From Reinekea marina (lineage in GTDB: Bacteria; Pseudomonadota; Gammaproteobacteria; Pseudomonadales; Natronospirillaceae), in NCBI RefSeq assembly GCF_030409715.1, contig NZ_JAUFQI010000001.1:851001-915000 (forward strand): a stretch of DNA of 64,000 bases, written 5' to 3'. The notes beneath the pieces are model-generated. The model was given only the letters and a program-made list of their open reading frames with translations, did no database searches and was not told the origin of the DNA. A program made the translations under genes and the position numbers. This document shows, in pieces, positions 1 through 7,880 of the stretch; position 1 is the first letter of the stretch, and the number at the start of each line of letters is the position of its first letter.

Positions 1-396
1 TCTTCTGAATATCCATTCGAACCTTTTATAAGCTAATTTTAATCCGGAATTAATTGAGCTCATACTGGCACCCCAATATGAAATTACATTGCTAATTCCA
101 ATTTTTCGAGCAGTAGTTCCAATGATTGAAGGGTAGGGAAGATCGAACGCTAAAACAGTCTCAATAGAATATTCTTTGTGTAGCGATTCAAGTTTTTGTG
201 CGTCCTCGTATGATTGATACTCTAGCTTAAATACACGTTCCTGCGGCTCGTTTAAAGATTTATATGACCAAAGAATATTTTCATTACTATAGCCCGCTAA
301 AAGTGCTGCTTGCTTAAATGTTTCTTCTAGTGGTCCTATTGCGTAACCGGTATTTTGTTCACAGTGAAGCATTATTAGTATTGAGGAATTGGACAT
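1..396 (-). CDS. Glycosyltransferase, N-terminal part (runs off window start)
   Basis: This frame is open from an ATG at 394-396 (minus strand) to the window edge, giving 132 residues without a stop. The N-terminus reads MSNSSILIMLHCEQNTGYAI, a short hydrophobic beta strand followed by a polar loop with Gly, as in the sugar-acceptor domain of GT-B glycosyltransferases; this is inference from pattern, as the catalytic C-terminal half is missing. It lies directly downstream of another glycosyltransferase on the same strand, so the two are probably part of one polysaccharide operon continuing to the left. No convincing Shine-Dalgarno sequence precedes the ATG and the 69 bases before it are very AT-rich. 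The substrate cannot be told. Confidence 0.6.
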   Translation of the reverse strand, partial: MSNSSILIMLHCEQNTGYAIGPLEETFKQAALLAGYSNENILWSYKSLNEPQERVFKLEYQSYEDAQKLESLHKEYSIETVLAFDLPYPSIIGTTARKIGISNVISYWGASMSSINSGLKLAYKRFEWIFRR

Positions 397-465
397 ATTT
401 TTTTGCCAAAAAGTCGAATGATTAATTAAGATATTTAAATTATAAATTGCTCGTTTATATCTATG

Positions 466-1515
466 TCAGTACAGTGCGAAGGTTCCATTTGCACATCCAA
501 TTGCATTAACATTAATAGGACTGCTAGTTGTATCGCGGCCGGTCGATGTTACTTGACTTATGAGTGATTCATCTTGAATAGGCAAGGATAGTGCTTTGAT
601 CAATGATTTAAGCTGGGTTACTAGTTTAGTACCCAACGCCAACGCCTCCAATGCCACCATAGGCATCCCCTCATGATCCGAACACATCACCACCGCATCT
701 AACGAATTAATATAACTTGGCACATCATCACGGTGGCCATGGAAAGTCACAATATCGTTTATGTCTAATTCTGTTGCATGTTCTTTTAATTGCGCTTCCA
801 ATGGCCCATTACCAACTACATGAAAGTGGTAGTCGGTGTGGTTATCTTTTTTGAATAGGGCGGCGGTTTCTAAGAATATGTCTACACGCTTTACGGGTAC
901 TAAGCGGCCTATTATGCCTATGTGTTTTTTGTTGGGCTCGGCTTTTTTAAACTCGGTAATGCCGGCTTTGGCTTTGAGCTCTTCTACATCTACGCCGTTC
1001 ATCACTACTTTAATTTTATGCTCTGGGAAGGTGCCGATCAGTTTGGTTTTTAAATCATCTGATACCGCTATGATTACATCTTGAAAGTGGTTGCCTACCC
1101 AGTTATCAAATTTGCGTAGTAGCTGGGTTTTGAAGCCGCCGCTGAATTCGGGTGCGCCGTGCACAGTGCGTACGCAACGGGCTTTTACGCTGGTACTGTT
1201 GGCCAGGGCGCCGAGTATGTTTTCTTTTTGGCGGTGGGTGTGAATAACATCGGGCTTGAGCTGTTTTATATGCTTGCGCAGGGATAAAAATATTTGCCAG
1301 CTTGAAAGCTTTTGTTCGCTTAAAACGGTTACAGGAATGTTGTAGCCACGTAGGCGGTTGGCCAGCTCGCCTTCATTGAGAAGCACGGCCGATACATCGC
1401 ACAAGGGCTTTAGGTGTTTAAGTAGTGTGGCGGCTTGAGCTTCGGCGCCGGCCCATAAATCACCTGAAATAACATGAAGCACTCGCTTCTGGTGCGTTGG
1501 GCTAGAAATAGTCAT
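466..1515 (-). CDS. Family 4 glycosyltransferase (GT-B fold), short C-terminus
   Basis: 349 residues. The N-terminal half has the GT-B acceptor fold (VLHVISGDLWAGAEAQ near residues 13-28, and DVIHTHRQKEN further on), and the C-terminal half has the GT4 nucleotide-sugar domain (IGIIGRLVPVKRVD, then the EX7E motif in EGMPMVALEALALG). It should transfer a sugar from a nucleotide donor to a growing surface glycan in the cytoplasm or at the inner membrane. After EX7E only about 58 residues remain, roughly 25-30 fewer than usual, and they lack the normal glycine-rich stretch and final helix. The TGA stop at 466-468 is followed by an in-frame stop-free stretch into the next gene, so a nonsense mutation is possible. 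It is divergent from the GT2 gene at 1623. Confidence 0.85.
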   Translation of the reverse strand: MTISSPTHQKRVLHVISGDLWAGAEAQAATLLKHLKPLCDVSAVLLNEGELANRLRGYNIPVTVLSEQKLSSWQIFLSLRKHIKQLKPDVIHTHRQKENILGALANSTSVKARCVRTVHGAPEFSGGFKTQLLRKFDNWVGNHFQDVIIAVSDDLKTKLIGTFPEHKIKVVMNGVDVEELKAKAGITEFKKAEPNKKHIGIIGRLVPVKRVDIFLETAALFKKDNHTDYHFHVVGNGPLEAQLKEHATELDINDIVTFHGHRDDVPSYINSLDAVVMCSDHEGMPMVALEALALGTKLVTQLKSLIKALSLPIQDESLISQVTSTGRDTTSSPINVNAIGCANGTFALY

Positions 1516-1622
1516 GTAAACAACATCCGTGTTTATATATAATCGGGCTATTATGCCTTATGAAGGGGTCTTATGGGTACCCTTTATCGTTGGTTTTGTT
1601 CAGTAAAATGGAGTTTACTTTT

Positions 1623-2759
1623 ATGGTTATCTTATTTTGGGTGTTGCTTGTTTGCTCGCTCTACAGTTACTTTCTATACCCTCTCGTATTGCATGTTCTC
1701 AGTAAGGCAGTTGCTCAACCTGCTTTGGTTACCGATAGCAACGCACCGCATTTTTACTCTCTCATTGTTACCGTTTATAACGAAAAGCATCGTATACGGC
1801 AAAAGCTCGAAAACCTACTGGCGTTAGAATTTAACGCTGAACAATACGAGCTTATTATTGCCTCCGATTCGAGCGATGACGGTACTGATGAAATTGTAAA
1901 AGAATATGCCGATAAAGGCGTAACGTTGGTGCGCGCCACCGAGCGTTTGGGTAAAGAAAACGCCCAATTAACGGCCATCAAAGCCGCAAAGGGCTCGGTC
2001 TTGGTGTTTTCAGATGTGGCCACCATTATGGAGCCAAATGCTTTAACCAAGCTCGATGCTCATTTCCAAAATGCTGATATTGGCGCTGTTTCTAGTGAAG
2101 ATCGGTTTGTGTCTAAATCGGGCGAGGTAGCCGGTGAAGGCGCATACGTTAAATATGAAATGTGGCTGCGTAATAAAGAAAGCAAGCTGGCTGGGCTTGT
2201 TGGGTTAAGTGGCTCCTTTTTTGCCGCTCGCGCTGAAATTTGTACCGATTGGGATATTCACTCCCCATCCGATTTTAACACCGCCCTTAATTGTGCTCGG
2301 GCAGGTAAGCAAAGCATTTCAGCGCCCGATGTACTGGGCTTTTATGAAGATTTAAAAGACCCCTCTAAAGAATACGCCCGTAAAGTGCGTACCGTATTAC
2401 GCGGCATAACAGGGCTTAGCCGCCATTTAGATGTGTTAAACCCGTTCAAATTTGGGTTGTTCTCCTTGCAGGTGTTTAGCCATAAGCTTATGCGTTGGGG
2501 GGTGCCATGGTTTTTAATGGCGTTGCTCGTGGTTACTTCGCTTGTGGTGCATTTGGGTTGGGTCTACCAACTGGCGCTCATTGGCCAGGTGTTGTTTTAC
2601 GTAACGGCTTTGTTGGCTCACCTTAGCCCTAAATTACAAAGCATCGGGCCTATTAAGTTGGTCTACTTTTTTGTGCAGGTGAACATTGCGTTAATGGAAT
2701 CCATGCTTAAGTTTGCAACCGGCACACGGATGACTACCTGGAAGCCTTCGGCACGATGA
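1623..2759 (+). CDS. Family 2 glycosyltransferase with C-terminal membrane segments
   Basis: 378 residues from the ATG at 1623, chosen because GGAG at 1610-1613 sits 9 bases upstream and the protein then begins with a clean membrane helix (MVILFWVLLVCSL). Earlier in-frame ATGs at 1560 and 1608 lack this. GT2 (GT-A fold) landmarks are LIVTVYNEKHRIRQKL, SDSSDDGTD, the DXD-like FSDV and a Q/RXXRW-like region (RKVRTVLRG). Three to four hydrophobic segments follow near the C-terminus (VPWFLMALLVVTSLV and beyond). This architecture fits a processive or lipid-linked sugar transferase at the inner membrane. Its stop overlaps the start of the aminotransferase gene by four bases, implying translational coupling. 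The product polysaccharide is unknown. Confidence 0.85.
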   Translation: MVILFWVLLVCSLYSYFLYPLVLHVLSKAVAQPALVTDSNAPHFYSLIVTVYNEKHRIRQKLENLLALEFNAEQYELIIASDSSDDGTDEIVKEYADKGVTLVRATERLGKENAQLTAIKAAKGSVLVFSDVATIMEPNALTKLDAHFQNADIGAVSSEDRFVSKSGEVAGEGAYVKYEMWLRNKESKLAGLVGLSGSFFAARAEICTDWDIHSPSDFNTALNCARAGKQSISAPDVLGFYEDLKDPSKEYARKVRTVLRGITGLSRHLDVLNPFKFGLFSLQVFSHKLMRWGVPWFLMALLVVTSLVVHLGWVYQLALIGQVLFYVTALLAHLSPKLQSIGPIKLVYFFVQVNIALMESMLKFATGTRMTTWKPSAR

Positions 2760-3880
2760 TCTTGCAAACGCTACCGCCAGCCGGGAATCCTATTATTACT
2801 CAGTTAAGTTCGGCTGCACCTGAAACCGAGCTCAACTGGCCAGGCTATAATTTACAGTGGTTACAATCGGGTACAGCGGCCTTGGCTTTTGCGTTGCTAC
2901 ATAAAAAGGCCGCGTTTAAACATATAGAGCAGCCAGAAGTGATTGTGCCAGCCTATTGCTGCCCCGATTTACTCTCCGCCGCGCAATTTGCTGGGTATGT
3001 GCCCGTTGTTGTTGATATAAACCCAAACGATCCAAGCTATAACCTAGAAGCCTTAGAGAAAGCGGTAAACGCTAATACCTTGGCGGTGATTGTCATCAAC
3101 TTTATGGGTATTAAAGAGCGTTTAGCCCAGTTAATAGACGTGGTTGCCCCCTTTTCACAAGTTTCGATGATTGAAGATAACGCTCAGTGGTTCCCGGTAA
3201 CACCATCTGAGGCGCAGTTCGAAGGCGATTACGTGTGCTTTTCGTTTGGCCGAGGAAAGGCGGTGAGTTTGTTGGGTGGCGGGCTAGTGGCTTTGAAAGA
3301 AAGCTTGCCTCAACACACCGTTGCGGTAAACAAAGCGCAGGTTAATACTAAAAAGTGGCTGTTAAAGGCAAATATTATTAATCGTCTTTCTAACCCATTC
3401 GTTTATAACTTGCTGACCAAACTTTCATTTTTAAACATTGGGGCTACGCGTTTCCATGAGCTTTTCGAGTTATCGGGCTTTCCCTTTGAGTCTTTGCAGG
3501 TTTTAAACGCAAACCTACATGCCTACCAACAACGTGCTTCTGAAGCCGAACCCATTTTAGATGACGCGTTGGCTCAACTGAATGTGTTGCAGCCTATTAA
3601 CAGTCAACGAAGAGGGCGGTTATTACGCTACCCTGTGCTGTGTGAATCGGCCGAGCAACGCAACGCCCTGTATGAAGCATTGATAAGTTATGGTGCTAGT
3701 AAAATGTACACAACGGCTTTGCCTCAGGTACAAGGCGTGCAGCCAGCAATGTGGCAAGGTGATGGCCATTATGAACATGCGCGGCACTTTGCGCAGTGTT
3801 TTTTAACCTTGCCTGTGCACGCGGGCGTTACAGAAAAACACGCCCGTGCGATGGCAAAAATTATTGCGCAGCATTCATAA
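2756..3880 (+). CDS. DegT/DnrJ/EryC1/StrS-type PLP aminotransferase
   Basis: 374 residues. The fold-type I PLP pattern is visible: WLQSGTAALAFALL at the N-terminus (substrate and phosphate binding), VIVPAYCCPDLLSAAQFAG, VVDINPNDPSYNLEAL, IEDNAQWFP (Asp to the pyridine nitrogen), and CFSFGRGKAVSLLGGGL with the likely Schiff-base lysine. Such enzymes aminate keto-sugars for amino-sugar building blocks of surface glycans. The AYCCPD signature is typical of a subgroup found in exopolysaccharide clusters. The gene overlaps the GT2 gene (ATGA) and faces prsT convergently 13 bases away. Exact sugar substrate not deducible. Confidence 0.85.
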   Translation: MILQTLPPAGNPIITQLSSAAPETELNWPGYNLQWLQSGTAALAFALLHKKAAFKHIEQPEVIVPAYCCPDLLSAAQFAGYVPVVVDINPNDPSYNLEALEKAVNANTLAVIVINFMGIKERLAQLIDVVAPFSQVSMIEDNAQWFPVTPSEAQFEGDYVCFSFGRGKAVSLLGGGLVALKESLPQHTVAVNKAQVNTKKWLLKANIINRLSNPFVYNLLTKLSFLNIGATRFHELFELSGFPFESLQVLNANLHAYQQRASEAEPILDDALAQLNVLQPINSQRRGRLLRYPVLCESAEQRNALYEALISYGASKMYTTALPQVQGVQPAMWQGDGHYEHARHFAQCFLTLPVHAGVTEKHARAMAKIIAQHS

Positions 3881-3884
3881 GCCA

Positions 3885-3904
3885 TAGGCGCCGTTAAGCG
3901 CCTA
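3885..3904. terminator. Stem-loop between convergent aminotransferase gene and prsT
   Basis: A perfect 7-bp inverted repeat TAGGCGC / GCGCCTA with a 6-base loop lies in the 13-base gap and overlaps the prsT stop. It is symmetric, so it could end both transcripts, but the following U-run is short (AAAATTT on the plus strand). Confidence 0.5.
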
Positions 3905-6497
3905 AAATTTGCGCCTTGTGCTGTTGCAGCTCGGTATTGTTTGGGTCTATTTTAATTGCTTTGTTTATGGTTTCTAATGCCTGTTTTTTATCGCCTTTAA
4001 GGTGCAGTATCCACGCTAAAGTATCTAAAACGTTGGGCGAATTCGGCGCTAGCTGTGCCGCTTTATTCGCATAACCAAGTGCACGTTCCACTTTATCTTC
4101 TTTTAAAAGCCAGGCTAAATTATTTAGCGCTGTAACCGATTGCGGGTTGTTTGCCAGTGCTTGTTCATAAGAGGCAATGGCTTCTACATGTTGCCCTTTT
4201 TCTAAGTAGTTGTTGGCAATAAGCACATGCGCTTTATCGTTGTTTGGTTCTACCGATATTAAGCGTTGCAGCTCTTTTTCTACTTCGGTCGGGAGTTCCG
4301 ATTGTAAGAAGTACAAATAGGCATTCAGTAACGCGCCGTTGGGCTGCTCTTGCCAAACGCTGTCTATGTATTCAAACGCTTTGACTTTGCCTTCTAATTT
4401 TTCTATTAGCTGGCTTTTAACGGCAACGGCCGAATAATTGCGGCTGTTAATATCGAGCAGTGCATTAATGCGATTTAAAGCGGCCTCTCCATCACCGGCA
4501 CTAAACTCAAATTGTGTGGCCAGTAGGGTAAGTTGTGTACTGCTTGGAATAATTTTTAACGCGTCATCAATATGCTTCAGGGCGCTTGGCCAATCTTGTT
4601 GTTCTGCCGACGCTAACGCTTGGCCGCGAAGTATATTGGCTTGCATCTCTTTGGCATAAGGGTGATCGGTATTTTTATACAAATTTGCAACGGCGTTGGC
4701 TTGATCCATATTTTTACCGTTTACATAAAGTTCAACCAATACCGAATGCAGCGGTAGGGCAATGTCTTTGTTTTGATTCGCTTGGTCCGACAACCATTTA
4801 GCTAATTCGCCATAAGATTTTTGCCGAGAAGCATTTTGAACTAAAGCTTGTAAATAGTTTGGGTTGCCTGGGTTCACCTGCAATGCTTTTAACCAATAGT
4901 ATGCGGCTAAATCGTACTGCTCGGCTTGCTGGTGCATGCCACCTAATGCGTTTAAGGCGTTTTCGTTTGTCGGTGCAATTTTTACCAGTTCTTTTAAGCG
5001 TGCAATGGCTTCGTTTAGGTTGCCCATTTTGTAGTCGGTCATGGCGACTAACCAAAGGCTAGCTTGGTCTTTTGGGAATTGGTTGTATAGGCTATCACGC
5101 ACACGTACGGCTTCACCTTGTTGTTTACTTTCGAGTAAGGTAGCCAAGTAATACCCAGTGGTAGACCAATCATCGGGTGCTTTCGCAAACGATTGTCTTA
5201 AATGCCCTAAGGCTAAATCGTATTGATCTTGTTCTACGTAATATTGTGCTAGTAATAAATGTAATCGCGTTCGGCTAGGCTCTAACTGCAATGCTTTGCT
5301 AACAGCCGCTAACCCCTGGCGAGCTTCGCCGCTGTTTATCGAAATAATGCCATACAGCGCGAGCAGGGTAGAGTCATCGGGTCTTACTAGTAATGCTCGT
5401 TCTAATACATCGAGCGCTTCTTTAGATTTTCCTTGTTCCGATTGTGCCAGCGCGGTAGCACGTATAATGGAAACCGGTGCGGTTTCGGCATCTAAATTCT
5501 CACTAAGGAGCGATTCACCGGTTGCAATATCGCCTTCTTCAAGGTGAATTAAGCCCAGTAATAATGCGGCTTGCTGGTTGTTTGGGAACTGTGTGAGAAT
5601 ATCTTCAAACGCGTTTTTGGCGGCGGCTAAATCGCCTTGGCTCGCCGCGGCTAAGGCATCTTTATATTGTTGTTTAGCGGCAAAGGCTTCTGGGTTCGCT
5701 TCGCGAATAATCTTCTGGTAAACAAACGCTTCGGTTGAACGGCCCAGTGCGGTTAAGGTAGTAGACAGTAGTTCTAGTACTTGAATTCGCTCTTGCAATA
5801 ATACGTCGGTTTCTGGCAATTGAATTAACGCTTCCGTTAAATAGCTTTCGGCGTTTTCTAATTGGTTGTCTTCATAGGCTAACTTTGCTTTGTAATATAA
5901 GGCTTGGGCATCATTGCTATTTTTAGCCAAACTAAAGTCTACCCATTGTTGGGCTTCGGCAAATTGCTGGTTTTGAATAAGTACGTTAATAAACTCATAC
6001 ATGGCCGCCTTAGGAGCGTTTGGTTTTTTTACAAGGGCGCGTAAATCTTTAAACGCGGCATCTTGCTCGCCCGATAAGTAATCAACCATGGCATTCAAAT
6101 AATCTAATTGCAGTTGTGTATCGGCTTGGTTACCTATTTCATTTAACACCTTGCTTGCCGATACAAATTTGCCTTGCTTTAACAACGCATCGGCGAGCAG
6201 TAAATTTAATGCATGGTTTTTATTGGCCACTTCAGAGAGTAAAGCTTCAGCTTCTAATACACTGCCAATTTTTATCAGCACTTCGGCATAACGCTGAATG
6301 TGCTCTAGATTTTCAGGCTCGGCTTGCATTGCGTTACGAATTTCAATCAGCGTTGCACGGTATTGGCCTTGCTTTTCATAGGCTTCACTGCGCTTAATAA
6401 AGCCATCGGCTTTTTCAGCCGATTGCTCAGAGTTACAGGCGCTTATTACCAAGGTACTGGCAAGGGTGATAGCAAGCGCTAAGTTCCTAAAATACAT
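3894..6497 (-). CDS. prsT: PrsT-like PEP-CTERM system TPR-repeat lipoprotein
   Basis: 867 residues. The N-terminus is a lipoprotein signal (MYFRNLALAITLASTLVISAC, lipobox ISAC, Cys about 21), and the rest is almost wholly TPR helices, for example SVTALNNLAWLLKED and SPNVLDTLAWILHLKGD near the end. Length, lipobox and position next to prsR and prsK match the PEP-CTERM-associated TPR lipoprotein family (TIGR02917). It is probably anchored facing the periplasm and involved in assembly or export of the exosortase-linked exopolysaccharide, by analogy only. AAGGA lies 7 bases before the ATG. It is the last gene of prsK-prsR-prsT, 12 bases after prsR. Confidence 0.88.
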   Translation of the reverse strand: MYFRNLALAITLASTLVISACNSEQSAEKADGFIKRSEAYEKQGQYRATLIEIRNAMQAEPENLEHIQRYAEVLIKIGSVLEAEALLSEVANKNHALNLLLADALLKQGKFVSASKVLNEIGNQADTQLQLDYLNAMVDYLSGEQDAAFKDLRALVKKPNAPKAAMYEFINVLIQNQQFAEAQQWVDFSLAKNSNDAQALYYKAKLAYEDNQLENAESYLTEALIQLPETDVLLQERIQVLELLSTTLTALGRSTEAFVYQKIIREANPEAFAAKQQYKDALAAASQGDLAAAKNAFEDILTQFPNNQQAALLLGLIHLEEGDIATGESLLSENLDAETAPVSIIRATALAQSEQGKSKEALDVLERALLVRPDDSTLLALYGIISINSGEARQGLAAVSKALQLEPSRTRLHLLLAQYYVEQDQYDLALGHLRQSFAKAPDDWSTTGYYLATLLESKQQGEAVRVRDSLYNQFPKDQASLWLVAMTDYKMGNLNEAIARLKELVKIAPTNENALNALGGMHQQAEQYDLAAYYWLKALQVNPGNPNYLQALVQNASRQKSYGELAKWLSDQANQNKDIALPLHSVLVELYVNGKNMDQANAVANLYKNTDHPYAKEMQANILRGQALASAEQQDWPSALKHIDDALKIIPSSTQLTLLATQFEFSAGDGEAALNRINALLDINSRNYSAVAVKSQLIEKLEGKVKAFEYIDSVWQEQPNGALLNAYLYFLQSELPTEVEKELQRLISVEPNNDKAHVLIANNYLEKGQHVEAIASYEQALANNPQSVTALNNLAWLLKEDKVERALGYANKAAQLAPNSPNVLDTLAWILHLKGDKKQALETINKAIKIDPNNTELQQHKAQILGA

Positions 6498-6509
6498 GAA
6501 TCGTTCCTT

Positions 6510-7880
6510 CTAAGTATTATCGATGGTGAAGTTATATTTCTTCATCATGTCGTAAAGGGTGGGGCGGGTAACGCCAAGTAATTTGGCCGCGGCCGTTACA
6601 TTTTGCTGGCTAATTTCTAAGGCTGAAGAAATCGCCGAAACCTCGGCTTGTTTACGGGCTTCTTTTAAATTAATTAAATCTACAGTGGGTGTTTCGCTCT
6701 CTACTGAAAGATCTAGATCGAACGCTGAAATTGATTTTCCATCGCACAACACCAGTGCCCGCTTCACTTTATTTTCGAGCTCACGAATATTACCTGGCCA
6801 ATCGTGTTGGCGAATGGCTTCGAGCGCATCGTCGCTTATTTTAAGAGATTTTTGTGCGTAGTTTCCAGCATGCTTGGTGACTAACTTTTTAGCAATTAAG
6901 CACGCATCGGAACCTCGCTCTCGCAACGGCGGTAGGTTTACTTCTATTTCGCAAATTCGGTAATATAGGTCTTCTCGGAATGTGCCATCTTTTACCATGG
7001 CCTCTAAGTTTTTGTTGGTGGCGCAAATCACTCGTAAATCTACAGCGATCTCTTTACGACCACCCACACGCTCAATGGTGCGTTGTTGTAAAAAACGTAA
7101 CAGCTTGGCTTGCAGTTGTAATGGCATGTCGCCTATTTCATCGAGAAACAGGGTGCCGCCTTGCGCTTGCTCTACTTTACCAATGGTTTGTTTTGCCGCC
7201 CCGGTAAACGCACCTTTTTCATAACCAAATAGCTCGCTTTCCATTAGGTTTTCAGGAACAGCCGCGCAGTTAATGGCAACAAACTCATGTTCACTTTGGC
7301 GGCTATTGGCATGAATAGCTCGTGCGAATACTTCTTTACCTGTTCCACTTTCGCCTAAAATGGTCGCGGTAATGTTAGAGCTGGCAATCTTTAAGGCCAT
7401 TCTGCATATATTGGCCATTTTTGTATCGCTGGTTATAACGCCCTGCAGTGGCTCAATTTCGGGTGAGGTTTGTTGGTTTTCCCACTCCAGTTTGGCAAGT
7501 CGAAACGCCTGACTCACTACGTTATCGAGCATATCGGTGTCGACAGGTTTTAAGTAAAAATCGAACGCGCCCAATTCTATAGAGCGCAGTGCGTTGCTGT
7601 GATCATTTTTGCCGGTTAGTACAATAATTTTAGTGGCCGGCTTAAGGCTTAATATTTCACGTATACACTTAAACCCTTCGGTTACGCCTTCTTCATCGGG
7701 GGGTAAGCCTAAATCTTGTATCACCACACTGGGCTCATATAAACGCACGGCGGCTATGGCTTCGGTTAACGTACTGGCGGTTACGATGGTCGATTCGAAG
7801 TCATCGAAGTGCCATTTTAATTGGCGTTGCAAGCCTTCGTCATCTTCAATAATTAATATTGTTTTATCAAATTCACTCAT
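6510..7880 (-). CDS. prsR: PrsR sigma-54 activator response regulator of the PEP-CTERM system
   Basis: 456 residues in NtrC layout. The receiver domain (about 1-130) starts ILIIEDDEGLQRQL and has the phospho-acceptor Asp in VVIQDLGLP. A central AAA+ domain (about 150-380) has Walker A GESGTGKE and the sigma-54-contacting GAFTGA loop (GYEKGAFTGAAKQ). A C-terminal Fis-type helix-turn-helix is present (NVTAAAKLLGVTRPTLYDMM). Length and context match the PEP-CTERM-box response regulator family (TIGR02915). The GAFTGA motif means it should activate sigma-54 promoters, and two such promoters precede the PEP-CTERM genes at 25887 and 28532. Its ATG overlaps the prsK stop (ATGA), so kinase and regulator are co-translated. 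Confidence 0.93.
   Translation of the reverse strand: MSEFDKTILIIEDDEGLQRQLKWHFDDFESTIVTASTLTEAIAAVRLYEPSVVIQDLGLPPDEEGVTEGFKCIREILSLKPATKIIVLTGKNDHSNALRSIELGAFDFYLKPVDTDMLDNVVSQAFRLAKLEWENQQTSPEIEPLQGVITSDTKMANICRMALKIASSNITATILGESGTGKEVFARAIHANSRQSEHEFVAINCAAVPENLMESELFGYEKGAFTGAAKQTIGKVEQAQGGTLFLDEIGDMPLQLQAKLLRFLQQRTIERVGGRKEIAVDLRVICATNKNLEAMVKDGTFREDLYYRICEIEVNLPPLRERGSDACLIAKKLVTKHAGNYAQKSLKISDDALEAIRQHDWPGNIRELENKVKRALVLCDGKSISAFDLDLSVESETPTVDLINLKEARKQAEVSAISSALEISQQNVTAAAKLLGVTRPTLYDMMKKYNFTIDNT

Noticed and set aside
3885..3904. Insertion sequence end or attachment site between aminotransferase gene and prsT
   Set aside because: It is a simple symmetric hairpin in a convergent gap, best read as a terminator.
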